From NCBI GenBank assembly GCA_038243605.1, contig JBBSQX010000001.1, positions 124,001-188,000 on the forward strand: a DNA stretch of 64,000 bases, read 5' to 3'. A program made the position numbers and the translations under genes. The stretch is from Terrimesophilobacter sp038243605 (lineage in GTDB: Bacteria; Actinomycetota; Actinomycetes; Actinomycetales; Microbacteriaceae). The stretch's first letter is position 1. Each line of letters starts with the position of its first letter. Below the pieces are notes generated by a model. The model had not been told where the DNA came from, did no database searches, and saw nothing but the letters and a program-made list of their open reading frames with translations. Positions 25,878-33,692 of this stretch are shown here, piece by piece.

Positions 25878-26290
25878 GACGTACTCCGCTTCGTCGTTCC
25901 CTTAATGACGCGTACGTCGCTGCGCACACTCTCTATTGTCTCTGTGGGCTCCGGGCCAGTCTTCTTCAACTGGGCGATGCCCATGAGAACAAAGACCGCC
26001 ACAATCACCAGAAGCGCTACCGCGACGATGAGTGCGGCGAGCCAGGCAGGAAGCACGACGGCCAGCCCAAGAATTGCCGCCGCCGTCAACACCCCTGCCG
26101 CGAAAAACGCGAAGACTGCCGCGACGACAAGAAACCCAACGCCGATTCCCGCGTGTTTGAGCTTGCGAAGTAGTTCTGCCTTAAGCTGCTCAAACTCACT
26201 CTTCACGAGCTCAGTCACCAGGCTCGGGAGGCTAGTGACCAAGGCAATGAGCGAACGCTTCTCGGTCTTGATCTCTTTCTGTGCAGTCAC
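25874..26290 (-). CDS. Phage holin/DUF1469 family membrane protein
   Basis: A 138-residue protein: an amphipathic N-terminal helix (LPSLVTELVKSEFEQLKAELLRKLKH), then two transmembrane helices (GVGFLVVAAVFAFFAAGVLTAA and LAALIVAVALLVIVAVFVLMGI), and a basic soluble tail. This is the actinobacterial holin-X/DUF1469 layout, usually a housekeeping envelope protein rather than phage. The start is GTG 26290, with a GGAGAA ribosome site just before it; the longer open frame upstream encodes only Arg-rich sequence from another gene. It lies between the YtxH-like gene (13 bases upstream) and DUF3618 (four-base overlap). Confidence 0.8.
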   Translation of the reverse strand: MTAQKEIKTEKRSLIALVTSLPSLVTELVKSEFEQLKAELLRKLKHAGIGVGFLVVAAVFAFFAAGVLTAAAILGLAVVLPAWLAALIVAVALLVIVAVFVLMGIAQLKKTGPEPTETIESVRSDVRVIKGTTKRSTS

Positions 26291-26303
26291 GAAGATTCTC
26301 CGG

Positions 26304-26702
26304 TTACTTCTTTGTCGATGTCGACGAGCTCGTTGACTTCGTTGCAGACTTTGCCGTCGACTTCTTCTGCGTTCCGACCGACTTCGTGGTGCCCGACTTC
26401 GTGGTGCCCGAGGTCGAGGCGGCCGACTTTGCCGACCCCTTCGCTGGTGCACGGTGGATCACTTTCTTCGCGGTGTCGCCGATAAAGTCAACGACCTCTG
26501 GGGCTTTGTCTTTGGCGAACTGCTCAACGTTGTGAACTTGATGTGAGACGCGTGGATCATTCCAGAACCGGCGGGCAACACGTTTGATGTCGTCATAGCG
26601 TTCCCGACCGGCGCGCGCTCCGAGCACGTATCCGATGCCAATTCCGACTAGCAGAACAACTTTGCCTCGCATCATTTCTCCGTCCGTTCGAGTAGCCGAC
26701 AT
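26304..26702 (-). CDS. YtxH-like single-pass protein with Ser/Lys/Thr tail
   Basis: A 132-residue protein. A short N-terminal membrane segment (VVLLVGIGIGYVLGARAGRERYDDI) carries the GYVLGARAGRERY motif of actinobacterial YtxH-like proteins. It continues into a charged helix and ends in a disordered tail of Lys, Ser, Ala and Thr (SGTTKSGTTKS, KKSTAKSATKSTSSS). The start at 26702 has a GGGGG run upstream; an internal ATG at 26675 is possible. It is the first gene of the operon with the holin-X and DUF3618 genes. The family is linked to envelope stress; no precise function is known. Confidence 0.78.
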   Translation of the reverse strand: MSATRTDGEMMRGKVVLLVGIGIGYVLGARAGRERYDDIKRVARRFWNDPRVSHQVHNVEQFAKDKAPEVVDFIGDTAKKVIHRAPAKGSAKSAASTSGTTKSGTTKSVGTQKKSTAKSATKSTSSSTSTKK

Positions 26703-26813
26703 TCCGTAGGCCCCCTCTAGCGTAGCGTCGCGAATTGGGCTACTGGTCAGCTATTTCACAGAATTACCGGGGTCGGGCAAGGGTTGTGGGCCAAATTTGT
26801 CGGCCAAAAGGGT

Positions 26814-26858
26814 CAGGTGCCCCACCTCTCCACCCGAAGCGGGAGAGTGGGGCACCTG
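26814..26858 (-). terminator. Strong stem-loop terminator after the LAXTG gene
   Basis: A 12-base perfect stem (CAGGTGCCCCAC/GTGGGGCACCTG) extended by five more pairs across one bulged G, with a 10-base loop. It lies 22 bases past the stop of the surface-protein gene and is followed on that strand by CCCTTTTGG, a weak T-run. It is well placed to stop transcription before the YtxH-like operon. Confidence 0.8.
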
Positions 26859-26879
26859 AGCTCTATGGAGCCGACAGGA

Positions 26880-29108
26880 TTACTTCGCGCTGGCGCGGAA
26901 TCGCCTCTCAAATGCGATGACCGCTCCACCGATCAGAAGTAGCCCACCAGCGAGCAGCAAGCCAGAAGGTCCGCCTGCGCTGCCGGTGAAGGCGAGAGTC
27001 GGGAGGGCGAGCGTGGCAAGGCAGTCAGCGGAGCTGGCGTACGTGAACGTCCACTCTGTCTGAGCGTCATCTTCCCAGCCGTAGTTGGCATCGAGAAGCT
27101 CAGCGTGAATCTTCACGGTCGATCCAGAGTTGACCTTGTAGGTGCCGGGGTTCTCCTGAGTTTTCACTCCGTCGATGTCCTGGTACCAGACCACCCCGGT
27201 CGTGTTCGCCAGTGTGAACGTTCCAGATGAAGCACAGGTCGCCTTCGTGGCCGTCGCCGTTGTCGAGATCAACCCGTGCGTAACGAGTGAACAGCCCTTC
27301 GCTGCCTTGATGGTGAACGGCCATTCGCTTTGCTCGCTGCCCAGCGTGTATCCCGCCTTCGCCGTTGCGGTCACCAAGTAGTCGCCTGCGGCAAGTGTGT
27401 TCACTTCCTTTGTCGCGACGTAGTTCACTCCCGGCCCGACAATCCGATACTCCAGCTCGTTTGGGAGGTTGCCGCCGAGGTCGACCCACAGGTGCCCTGG
27501 CACCGTCGTGTCTGCGTCGAAGACCGAGCAGCTTTCATGCACCGCGTACGGGTCGCCGATGGAGATCGCGCAGAGCGCTGGCGACACAGATACTGGCCAC
27601 TGCGCAGTGGCATCCGGGGCAAGCGCCATTCCGTTCAACGCCTTAACGCTCACGGTGTAGTCCCCTGGGGCAAGTTCCGTGAACCCGGCCGTCACGACGG
27701 TCGAGGCGTACACAGTTTTTCCGACGCCGATGATCGTGTATTCGAGATTAGTATCGACTCCCACGGTGACTCCACCCGTGGTGCGGGTGAAACCGCTACC
27801 GTTCTGTTCCGGCAGGCACTGCTGCGCGGTGGCGGTTGGCGGGGTCGGCACAACAACGACACAAGGTGTATTTGTGAACTGGAACGACCACGACGTCACC
27901 GTGCCTTTCGGAAACACAGAGCCGGCTACTGGTGCTGCTGTCACTGTGACTAGGCCAGCACCGTTAACGCGGTCATCCTTGGTGGTGAAGTCGATCTCCT
28001 TCGTGTCGGTATTGCCAACGATCGTGTCATGGGCGATTCCGCACTGATCGGTGAAAACCACGCTCGGTGTCGTCACCACCACAATCACGTGGCAGGTGGC
28101 GGCATCACGGTTCATATAGGTGGGAGTAGGGCCGCTGAAACCCATTTCGTGAAGAAAGTGCTCAGCGTAAGGAACTCGAGACTTTGTCAGAATCTTGGCT
28201 GTCGGGTACGGCACACCGGGTGCGATGAAGGTCGCATAAATGTCGCCCTGACCACATCCCACTTCCGCGCCGTAGGGGTAGGTACCCACCGCGTCGATCA
28301 TGTTTCCGCCGTTGGCGGCAGCCCACTTGTCGAGGGTCTGAGGCCACATTGTGTTTCCGTCATAGGTCCAGCTCGCTGCCGTCACCCAAAACGGGTTGCA
28401 CAGTGTTTGGCCCTTCGTTCCGCTGACCTCAATCACTCCACTGTTCGTGGTGGCGTCGTAGGTGTAACTCACGGCACTGTTAGCTAAGCAGGGTGGAGCG
28501 GGGCACGCGCCGGTGGCAACGAGCAAAGTGCCAGAAAAGGACTTTGTGCTGCCATCCGAGCCAGGGTCCCCCTTCACGAATCGGTGATTACCGACTGCTG
28601 TCGCCGTCACCATGAAGTCGAGGTTGTCGGCACCGCTGTAAGTAACGGCACCCCAAGTGGCATTTTCCGTTGCTCCTAGAACGAGAGTCTGGGCGGCGTT
28701 ACAGGTCGGCGTAGAGAACGTGATCGCCGCAGTGGCATCCGTCACCACGCACGGAACTGACGTTCCGGATTTCGAACCCGAGTAACCGTACGTTCCTTTG
28801 GGGTCGTCTCCGGCGGTGTAGTCAACTTGCCAGGTGTGAGCGGCGGTCTTATCTGAGAACGTGTAGCTCGTGACGAACGTGTCACCAAAGTTCGAGTTTG
28901 AATCGACCTGCTTGCCATCGATTTTTACGGCCACCGTGTTCGTTTTGTTTGCAATGTAGTAGGTGAGGCTGACCGTCAGTGTCGAGCAGGTAGCAGTGGC
29001 GTCTGGAACGTGCGCATTGGCTGAGCCCGCCGACAGGGTAGCGATACCCAGGGCCAAAACAACGGCACCTGCCGCCGCCAAGATTTTGGTACGTAACTTA
29101 GTACGCAT
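26880..29108 (-). CDS. LAXTG-anchored surface protein, 742 residues
   Basis: A secreted wall protein. The signal peptide (MRTKLRTKILAAAGAVVLAL ... GSANA) is followed by Ig-like or beta-sandwich regions that are Cys- and Thr-rich. The C-terminal half holds repeated segments of similar shape, such as GDYTVSVKALNGMALAPDATAQWPV and GDYLVTATAKAGYTLGSEQSEWPF. It ends LAFTG, a helix of about 20 residues (GLLLAGGLLLIGGAVIAFE) and RRFRASAK, the class E sortase pattern of actinobacteria. The ATG at 29108 has an AAGGAG site seven bases before it. Likely role: cell-wall display or adhesion. The sortase itself is not in the window. A terminator follows at 26814-26858. Confidence 0.85.
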   Translation of the reverse strand: MRTKLRTKILAAAGAVVLALGIATLSAGSANAHVPDATATCSTLTVSLTYYIANKTNTVAVKIDGKQVDSNSNFGDTFVTSYTFSDKTAAHTWQVDYTAGDDPKGTYGYSGSKSGTSVPCVVTDATAAITFSTPTCNAAQTLVLGATENATWGAVTYSGADNLDFMVTATAVGNHRFVKGDPGSDGSTKSFSGTLLVATGACPAPPCLANSAVSYTYDATTNSGVIEVSGTKGQTLCNPFWVTAASWTYDGNTMWPQTLDKWAAANGGNMIDAVGTYPYGAEVGCGQGDIYATFIAPGVPYPTAKILTKSRVPYAEHFLHEMGFSGPTPTYMNRDAATCHVIVVVTTPSVVFTDQCGIAHDTIVGNTDTKEIDFTTKDDRVNGAGLVTVTAAPVAGSVFPKGTVTSWSFQFTNTPCVVVVPTPPTATAQQCLPEQNGSGFTRTTGGVTVGVDTNLEYTIIGVGKTVYASTVVTAGFTELAPGDYTVSVKALNGMALAPDATAQWPVSVSPALCAISIGDPYAVHESCSVFDADTTVPGHLWVDLGGNLPNELEYRIVGPGVNYVATKEVNTLAAGDYLVTATAKAGYTLGSEQSEWPFTIKAAKGCSLVTHGLISTTATATKATCASSGTFTLANTTGVVWYQDIDGVKTQENPGTYKVNSGSTVKIHAELLDANYGWEDDAQTEWTFTYASSADCLATLALPTLAFTGSAGGPSGLLLAGGLLLIGGAVIAFERRFRASAK

Positions 29109-29426
29109 GGAGTTTCTCCTTTGAAATACAACAAGCAAGGGGTGCTTTCGGGTGTTGCTGCATCGTTGGCGGGGCGCAGGAGGCTCAACAACGACGAGAC
29201 GAGTGCCATTCAGAAAAGCACATCGGATCGGGGGTAAGTCGTGGAGCGCGAGGCCCAGCGATGCGACCGAGGGGATCGGTCAGAAAACGGTGTCGGGTAT
29301 CACCTACTTATGTGCACCAGTCGGGGGTCAGCGTTGTGAGATTCGGGTTCCACAGCGCTCAGGTGCGACACTAAATGTACTACCCCCCCCGTTCGAGGCG
29401 CAACCCCTTTGGGGGGCAAATCTGTT
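29109..29426 (-). promoter_or_regulatory. Upstream region of the LAFTG surface-protein gene
   Basis: These 318 bases lie between the start of the surface-protein gene and the stop of the serine hydrolase gene on the same strand. In minus sense they contain CCCCCAAAGGGGTTG (29401-29415), then a run of eight G followed by TAGTACATTTAG (about 29376-29390). The G-run plus TA-GTAC is close to the arrangement upstream of the giant LAYTG gene. An AAGGAG ribosome site lies just before the start codon. No open frame here looks coding. Confidence 0.45.
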
Positions 29427-30335
29427 TTAATTCACGAACTCGAGAAGATCTAACCCGACCGTTCGCATTGCCTCCAGAACGCGCAGGCGATGCGAGAGTG
29501 ATTCATCGTCAAACTGCACCGTGACGGCATATGAAACCGCTGAGCGAGGCCCCTGAAGAATGCCCACCTCGCTGCGAACACCAACATCGGTGCCCGTCTT
29601 GTTCACCAACTGGATTCCGTGATCCGTCGACCGATGCGAGAGCGGATCGAGCCCAAAGGCGCTCGCCACCATCGACAAATCGTTGTTCAGCGAAAGCCAG
29701 CCAACAACGCGCCGACTCGTCACCGCATCGACGACCTGCCCGCGATACAACGCGCCAAACAACCAACTGAGCTCGGCCGTTGAGCCTACAGAAAGTTGAG
29801 GCGCATCATCCGGACCCCGAATATCGCGCACGAGGTCGAGCAGAGCAGTTCGCGAGAGCCCGAGTGACTCTGCGCGCGCTCGCACAGCGTCGAGCCCAAT
29901 CTGGCGCAACAGCACGTTCGTGGCGAGGTTGTCGCTTGTAGCCCCCACTAACGCGCCCAAGTCGGACACCGGCAACGACGGCGCCTGAAGGTGCTGCCAG
30001 AGCCCAGACTCACTCACCGTATCGAGCGGGGACTTGTCGAGGATGCCGTATCCAGAGAACTCTCGCGCGGTAAGTCGTGCAGAGACTTCGATCAGCAGAA
30101 GAACCTTGCCGACACTCGCTGTCGGCAGAACAATGCGGTCATCGATTGAGCACACAACAAGACCAGTGCTGAGATCGACAACACTCGCCGAAACCTGCGC
30201 GCCCTCGTACCCGAGCAATCCGAGCGCAGTAAACGTGCTGGCAAAATTCTCTACTCCGCCAGCACTGCGATGCCGGGGTTCTCGCTGTACGCGAACCCGA
30301 TCACGCCGTTCTTGGTTTCGGGTGGGTACTACCAA
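29427..30335 (-). CDS. Class A beta-lactamase-fold serine hydrolase
   Basis: A protein of about 302 residues with all three catalytic motifs of the class A serine beta-lactamase/PBP fold: SVGK (S-x-x-K) in TASVGKVLLLIE, SDN in VGATSDNLATNVL, and KTG in VNKTGTDVGVRSEVG. It hydrolyses or binds a beta-lactam or peptide-like ester in principle. Unlike secreted beta-lactamases, no signal peptide is visible: the N-terminus is Arg-rich (RNQERRDRVRVQREPRHR), and the start is uncertain. The likely TTG at 30335 overlaps the TAG stop of the M13 peptidase, so translation may be coupled; a start further inside is possible. Cytoplasmic serine hydrolases of this fold are common in Microbacteriaceae. Confidence 0.72.
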   Translation of the reverse strand: MVVPTRNQERRDRVRVQREPRHRSAGGVENFASTFTALGLLGYEGAQVSASVVDLSTGLVVCSIDDRIVLPTASVGKVLLLIEVSARLTAREFSGYGILDKSPLDTVSESGLWQHLQAPSLPVSDLGALVGATSDNLATNVLLRQIGLDAVRARAESLGLSRTALLDLVRDIRGPDDAPQLSVGSTAELSWLFGALYRGQVVDAVTSRRVVGWLSLNNDLSMVASAFGLDPLSHRSTDHGIQLVNKTGTDVGVRSEVGILQGPRSAVSYAVTVQFDDESLSHRLRVLEAMRTVGLDLLEFVN

Positions 30336-32284
30336 ATAGTCACGCGCTCTTCTGGGTCTAGCCAAAGCTCATCGGCTTCGGTTACATCAAAGGTCTCATA
30401 GAACCCGTCAAGGTTGCGAACAATCTGGTTGCAACGGAACTCGTTCGGCGAATGCGGGTCGAGAGAAAGTAAGCGGATGACTTCTTCATCTCTCGCTTTC
30501 AGCTGCCAAGACTGCGCCCACGAGTAGAAGAACCGCTCAGCTCCGGTCAACCCTTCGATCACGGGCGACTCTTCGCCATCGAGGGAGATGAGGTAGGCCT
30601 TCCATGCGATTCCGAGCCCGCCAAGGTCTCCGATGTTCTCGCCGATGGTCAATGCCCCATTGACGTGGTGCTCAGGCACCTGCCGCGGCGCGAGATCGTT
30701 GTACTGCGCGATGAGCGAGCCGGTGAGCTTCTCGAACGCGGCGCGGTCCGCCTCCGTCCACCAGTCGGTGAGTCGGCCATCTCCGTCATACTTTGAGCCC
30801 TGATCGTCGAACCCATGACCGATCTCGTGCCCGATAACCGCGCCGATCGCACCATAGTTTGCGGCCGCATCCCTGGTCTCGTCAAAGAACGGGAACTGCA
30901 GAATGGCGGCGGGGAACACAATCTCATTGAACCCGGGGTTGTAATACGCGTTAATGGTTTGCGGGGTCATAAACCACTCGTCGCGGTCGAGGGGTTTGCC
31001 GATCTTGCCGAGCTCACGCTGAAATTCGAACTCGCTAGCGGCACGCAGGTTGCCAATCAGGTCGCTAGCGCTGGTCTCAAGCGTGGAATAGTCACGCCAT
31101 TTGATCGGATACCCGATCTTCGGGGTGAACTTCTCCAACTTGTCGAGAGCACGAGCCTGGGTCTCTTTCGTCATCCACGAAAGCCCATTGATGCTCTGCC
31201 GATATGCCTCGATGAGGTTCGCGACGAGAACATCCATGGCGGTCTTCGCCGCGGGCGGAAAATGCCGGTCGACATAGATTTGACCGACAGCCTCGCCCAT
31301 GAGGCCTTCGACAAACGAGACCCCGCGCTTCCAGCGCGCACGCAACTCCGGCGTGCCGGTGAGGGTTTTGCCGTAAAACTCGAAGTTCGCGTTAACGAAA
31401 TCGCTGGAGAGATACGCGGCCGACGAGCGGATGACCTGCCACCGCATCCAGTCCGTCCAATCGTTCAGGCGCTCCTCAACGAACAGCGTGGCAAGCCCGT
31501 CGAGAAAGCTCGGCTGCCGCACCACGACATTGTCGAAGGAGCCCTTTGGCGGGTCAAGCTCTGCGAGCCATCCGCGAAGGTCGGGGCCGCCAACATCTGA
31601 CCACGATCGCAGATTGTAGGTTTTCTCGCTGTCGCGGCACGCCACGTTGTCCCAGTGGTGGGTGGCGATGTTGGTCTCGAGGGCGAAGACGCGCTGTGCG
31701 CGCTCGGCGGCGTTATCAAGCCCAGCGAGCGTGAACATCTTCTCAAGGAATGAGAGGTACTGGTGTCGTATCTCAGCGAACTTCTCTTCGCGATAGTACG
31801 ACTCATCAGGCAGACCGAGCCCACCCTGCTCGAGAAATACCAAGTAGCGCTCCGGGTTGCCAGGGTCGTTGTCGACAAAAAGTTGTGCGAAGCCCGTGAT
31901 GCCGGTGCGTTCCAGCTTGCCCAGAACGTTCAGCGCGCCTGAAACGCTGTTGACACCGTCAATATTGGCGAGCATGTCGGTGAGGGGTGAGCTGCCTACC
32001 TCTTCGATTCTCACCTCGTCCATGAAGCTCTCGAAGAGGTCGCCGAACTTGCGCTCCTGCGTGCCCGGCTCTGCTTTCTGTGCGTCGGCAATGATGTCGC
32101 GCACCGCCTTCTCTGCCTCTTCGGCGAGCAGATAGAAGGAACCGTACCTCGCCTTATCGGAGGGGATCTCGGTGCGAGATATCCACTTACCGTTCACGTG
32201 ATAGTAAAGATCGTCTTGTGGCCGGATGGTGGGATCGAGCTCGTCGGTGTGAATACCGGAACTCAGCGCAGTCGATTCGGTCAT
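30329..32284 (-). CDS. M13 family zinc metallopeptidase (neprilysin-like)
   Basis: A 651-residue M13 peptidase, the usual length for bacterial PepO-like enzymes. The zinc site is GHEIGHGFDDQGSKYDGDGRL near residue 485 (two His and the catalytic Glu of HExxH), and the third ligand lies in GENIGDLGG near residue 548 (ExxxD). The N-terminus carries the family's HTDELDPTIRPQDDLYYHVNGKW segment. There is no signal peptide, so it is probably cytoplasmic or leaderless; it would cleave oligopeptides on the N-side of hydrophobic residues. The downstream serine hydrolase begins within six bases of its stop. It is divergent from wecB. Confidence 0.95.
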   Translation of the reverse strand: MTESTALSSGIHTDELDPTIRPQDDLYYHVNGKWISRTEIPSDKARYGSFYLLAEEAEKAVRDIIADAQKAEPGTQERKFGDLFESFMDEVRIEEVGSSPLTDMLANIDGVNSVSGALNVLGKLERTGITGFAQLFVDNDPGNPERYLVFLEQGGLGLPDESYYREEKFAEIRHQYLSFLEKMFTLAGLDNAAERAQRVFALETNIATHHWDNVACRDSEKTYNLRSWSDVGGPDLRGWLAELDPPKGSFDNVVVRQPSFLDGLATLFVEERLNDWTDWMRWQVIRSSAAYLSSDFVNANFEFYGKTLTGTPELRARWKRGVSFVEGLMGEAVGQIYVDRHFPPAAKTAMDVLVANLIEAYRQSINGLSWMTKETQARALDKLEKFTPKIGYPIKWRDYSTLETSASDLIGNLRAASEFEFQRELGKIGKPLDRDEWFMTPQTINAYYNPGFNEIVFPAAILQFPFFDETRDAAANYGAIGAVIGHEIGHGFDDQGSKYDGDGRLTDWWTEADRAAFEKLTGSLIAQYNDLAPRQVPEHHVNGALTIGENIGDLGGLGIAWKAYLISLDGEESPVIEGLTGAERFFYSWAQSWQLKARDEEVIRLLSLDPHSPNEFRCNQIVRNLDGFYETFDVTEADELWLDPEERVTIW

Positions 32285-32334
32285 GTTCTCAGCCTAGGAG
32301 TAATTGCTGAGCGCGGGAGAACCATATCAAGGGC

Positions 32335-32364
32335 TTGACGCGCGGGGTAGCTTGGTAGCTAGAC
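32335..32364 (+). promoter_or_regulatory. Possible sigma-70-type promoter for wecB
   Basis: A TTGACG box (32335-32340) is followed after 18 bases by CTAGAC (32359-32364), with the AAGGAG ribosome site of wecB about 12 bases further on. The -35 is good and the -10 is weak. This is a by-eye call. Confidence 0.3.
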
Positions 32365-32386
32365 GAATACTTCGTAAGGAGTGACC

Positions 32387-33691
32387 GTGGAGACCAAAAA
32401 GCGAAAAGTACTCATCGTCATCGGTACGAGACCTGAAGCGATCAAGCTTTTACCCTTGATTCTCGCGTTTCAGAAGAGCGAGTCAATCCACGCTGTCGTG
32501 GTGTCGTCTGGCCAACACTCCGAACTTGTCCGTGAGGTGCTCGGGCTCGCTGGGATCGAGCCCGACGTAGATTTGGGCGCAGCAGTGCCTGGCAACACCC
32601 TCAACGAGTTGTTTGCTTCCGTGATGACGAAACTCGAGAAGTACGTTGTTGATACGTACGGAAAAGCCGCCGATCTCGCGGATCGGTTCTCTCCACGCCC
32701 ACGCAACTTTCCTGTGGCGTGTTTTGTTCACGGTGATACGAGCACCGCCGCTGCTGCCGCACTCTGCGCCTTCCATCTGCGCATTCCCGTCGCGCACGTG
32801 GAAGCTGGCCTGCGCACCTCTGACACGCTGTCGCCGTTCCCCGAAGAAGCGAACCGGCAACTGGTGTCGAGACTCACCACCTTCCACTTCGCCCCCACGT
32901 TCCGCAACAAGGTCAACCTCGTGCGGGAAGGGGTTCCGTGGGGTCGAATCTTTGTGTGCGGCAATACTGCGATCGACGCCCTGCAGTGGGCTGCCAGTCT
33001 GAAAGTTCCGTATGGGGACCCCGCCCTCGAGGATCTCGAAACCGACGAGTCTCAGCGCGTGATCGTTGTCACCGCACATCGGCGCGAGAACTGGGGTGCC
33101 GGGCTGGAGCGCATCGGCGCCGCCGTGGCCACCCTCGCTGAACGATATCCGGATGTTCGATTTGTTGTTCCCTTGCACCCCAACCCGCGGGTGCAGGCAA
33201 CGCTTCGACCGCTTCTTGATCACTTCGACAATGTGAACCTCATCGCACCGATGAGATACACGGCGTTCGCGCGACTACTGCAGCGTGCATACCTTGCCAT
33301 CACTGATTCCGGCGGGATTCAGGAAGAAGCGCCGTCACTTCACACTCCCGTCATCGTTGTGCGAGAAACGACGGAGCGACAGGAAGGTGTTGACGGTGGA
33401 ACGCTGCAGCTTGTCGGGACCGACACGGACCGCATCATTGCTGCGGCGACCACGTTGCTGGACGAACCAGAGCTCTATCGCGCGATGAGCACACGCCCTA
33501 ACCCTTACGGCGATGGCCATGCTGCGCCGCGAATTGTCGCTGCCAGCAAGTACATCGCTTTTGGTGGCGAAGCACCCCCGCCATACGGAAACGGTTTTGA
33601 CCGCATAGAAGTTTTGCGCGCTGCCGGTTTCCACTTTGATCCCTCCGACTTTCTCACGAATCCCGACACAATTCGTGCCCTAGGGAGCTGA
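32387..33691 (+). CDS. wecB: UDP-N-acetylglucosamine 2-epimerase, non-hydrolysing
   Basis: A 434-residue GT-B-fold enzyme interconverting UDP-GlcNAc and UDP-ManNAc. Motifs: IVIGTRPEAIKLLPL at the N-terminus, CFVHGDTSTAAAAAL, VAHVEAGLRT, the VTAHRRENWG segment, SDSGGIQEEAPSL and RETTERQE near the end. The His, Asp and Glu residues of the epimerase site are in place. It starts at GTG 32387, five bases after an AAGGAG site. One base after its stop the glycosyltransferase gene begins, so the two are translated together, implying the glycosyltransferase uses ManNAc or a sugar derived from it. Confidence 0.93.
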   Translation: METKKRKVLIVIGTRPEAIKLLPLILAFQKSESIHAVVVSSGQHSELVREVLGLAGIEPDVDLGAAVPGNTLNELFASVMTKLEKYVVDTYGKAADLADRFSPRPRNFPVACFVHGDTSTAAAAALCAFHLRIPVAHVEAGLRTSDTLSPFPEEANRQLVSRLTTFHFAPTFRNKVNLVREGVPWGRIFVCGNTAIDALQWAASLKVPYGDPALEDLETDESQRVIVVTAHRRENWGAGLERIGAAVATLAERYPDVRFVVPLHPNPRVQATLRPLLDHFDNVNLIAPMRYTAFARLLQRAYLAITDSGGIQEEAPSLHTPVIVVRETTERQEGVDGGTLQLVGTDTDRIIAAATTLLDEPELYRAMSTRPNPYGDGHAAPRIVAASKYIAFGGEAPPPYGNGFDRIEVLRAAGFHFDPSDFLTNPDTIRALGS

Positions 33692-33692
33692 T

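Noticed and set aside
25874..26290. Prophage remnant because of the holin-family protein
   Set aside because: The three-gene set YtxH-like, holin-X and DUF3618 is a normal actinobacterial operon; no other phage genes exist here.
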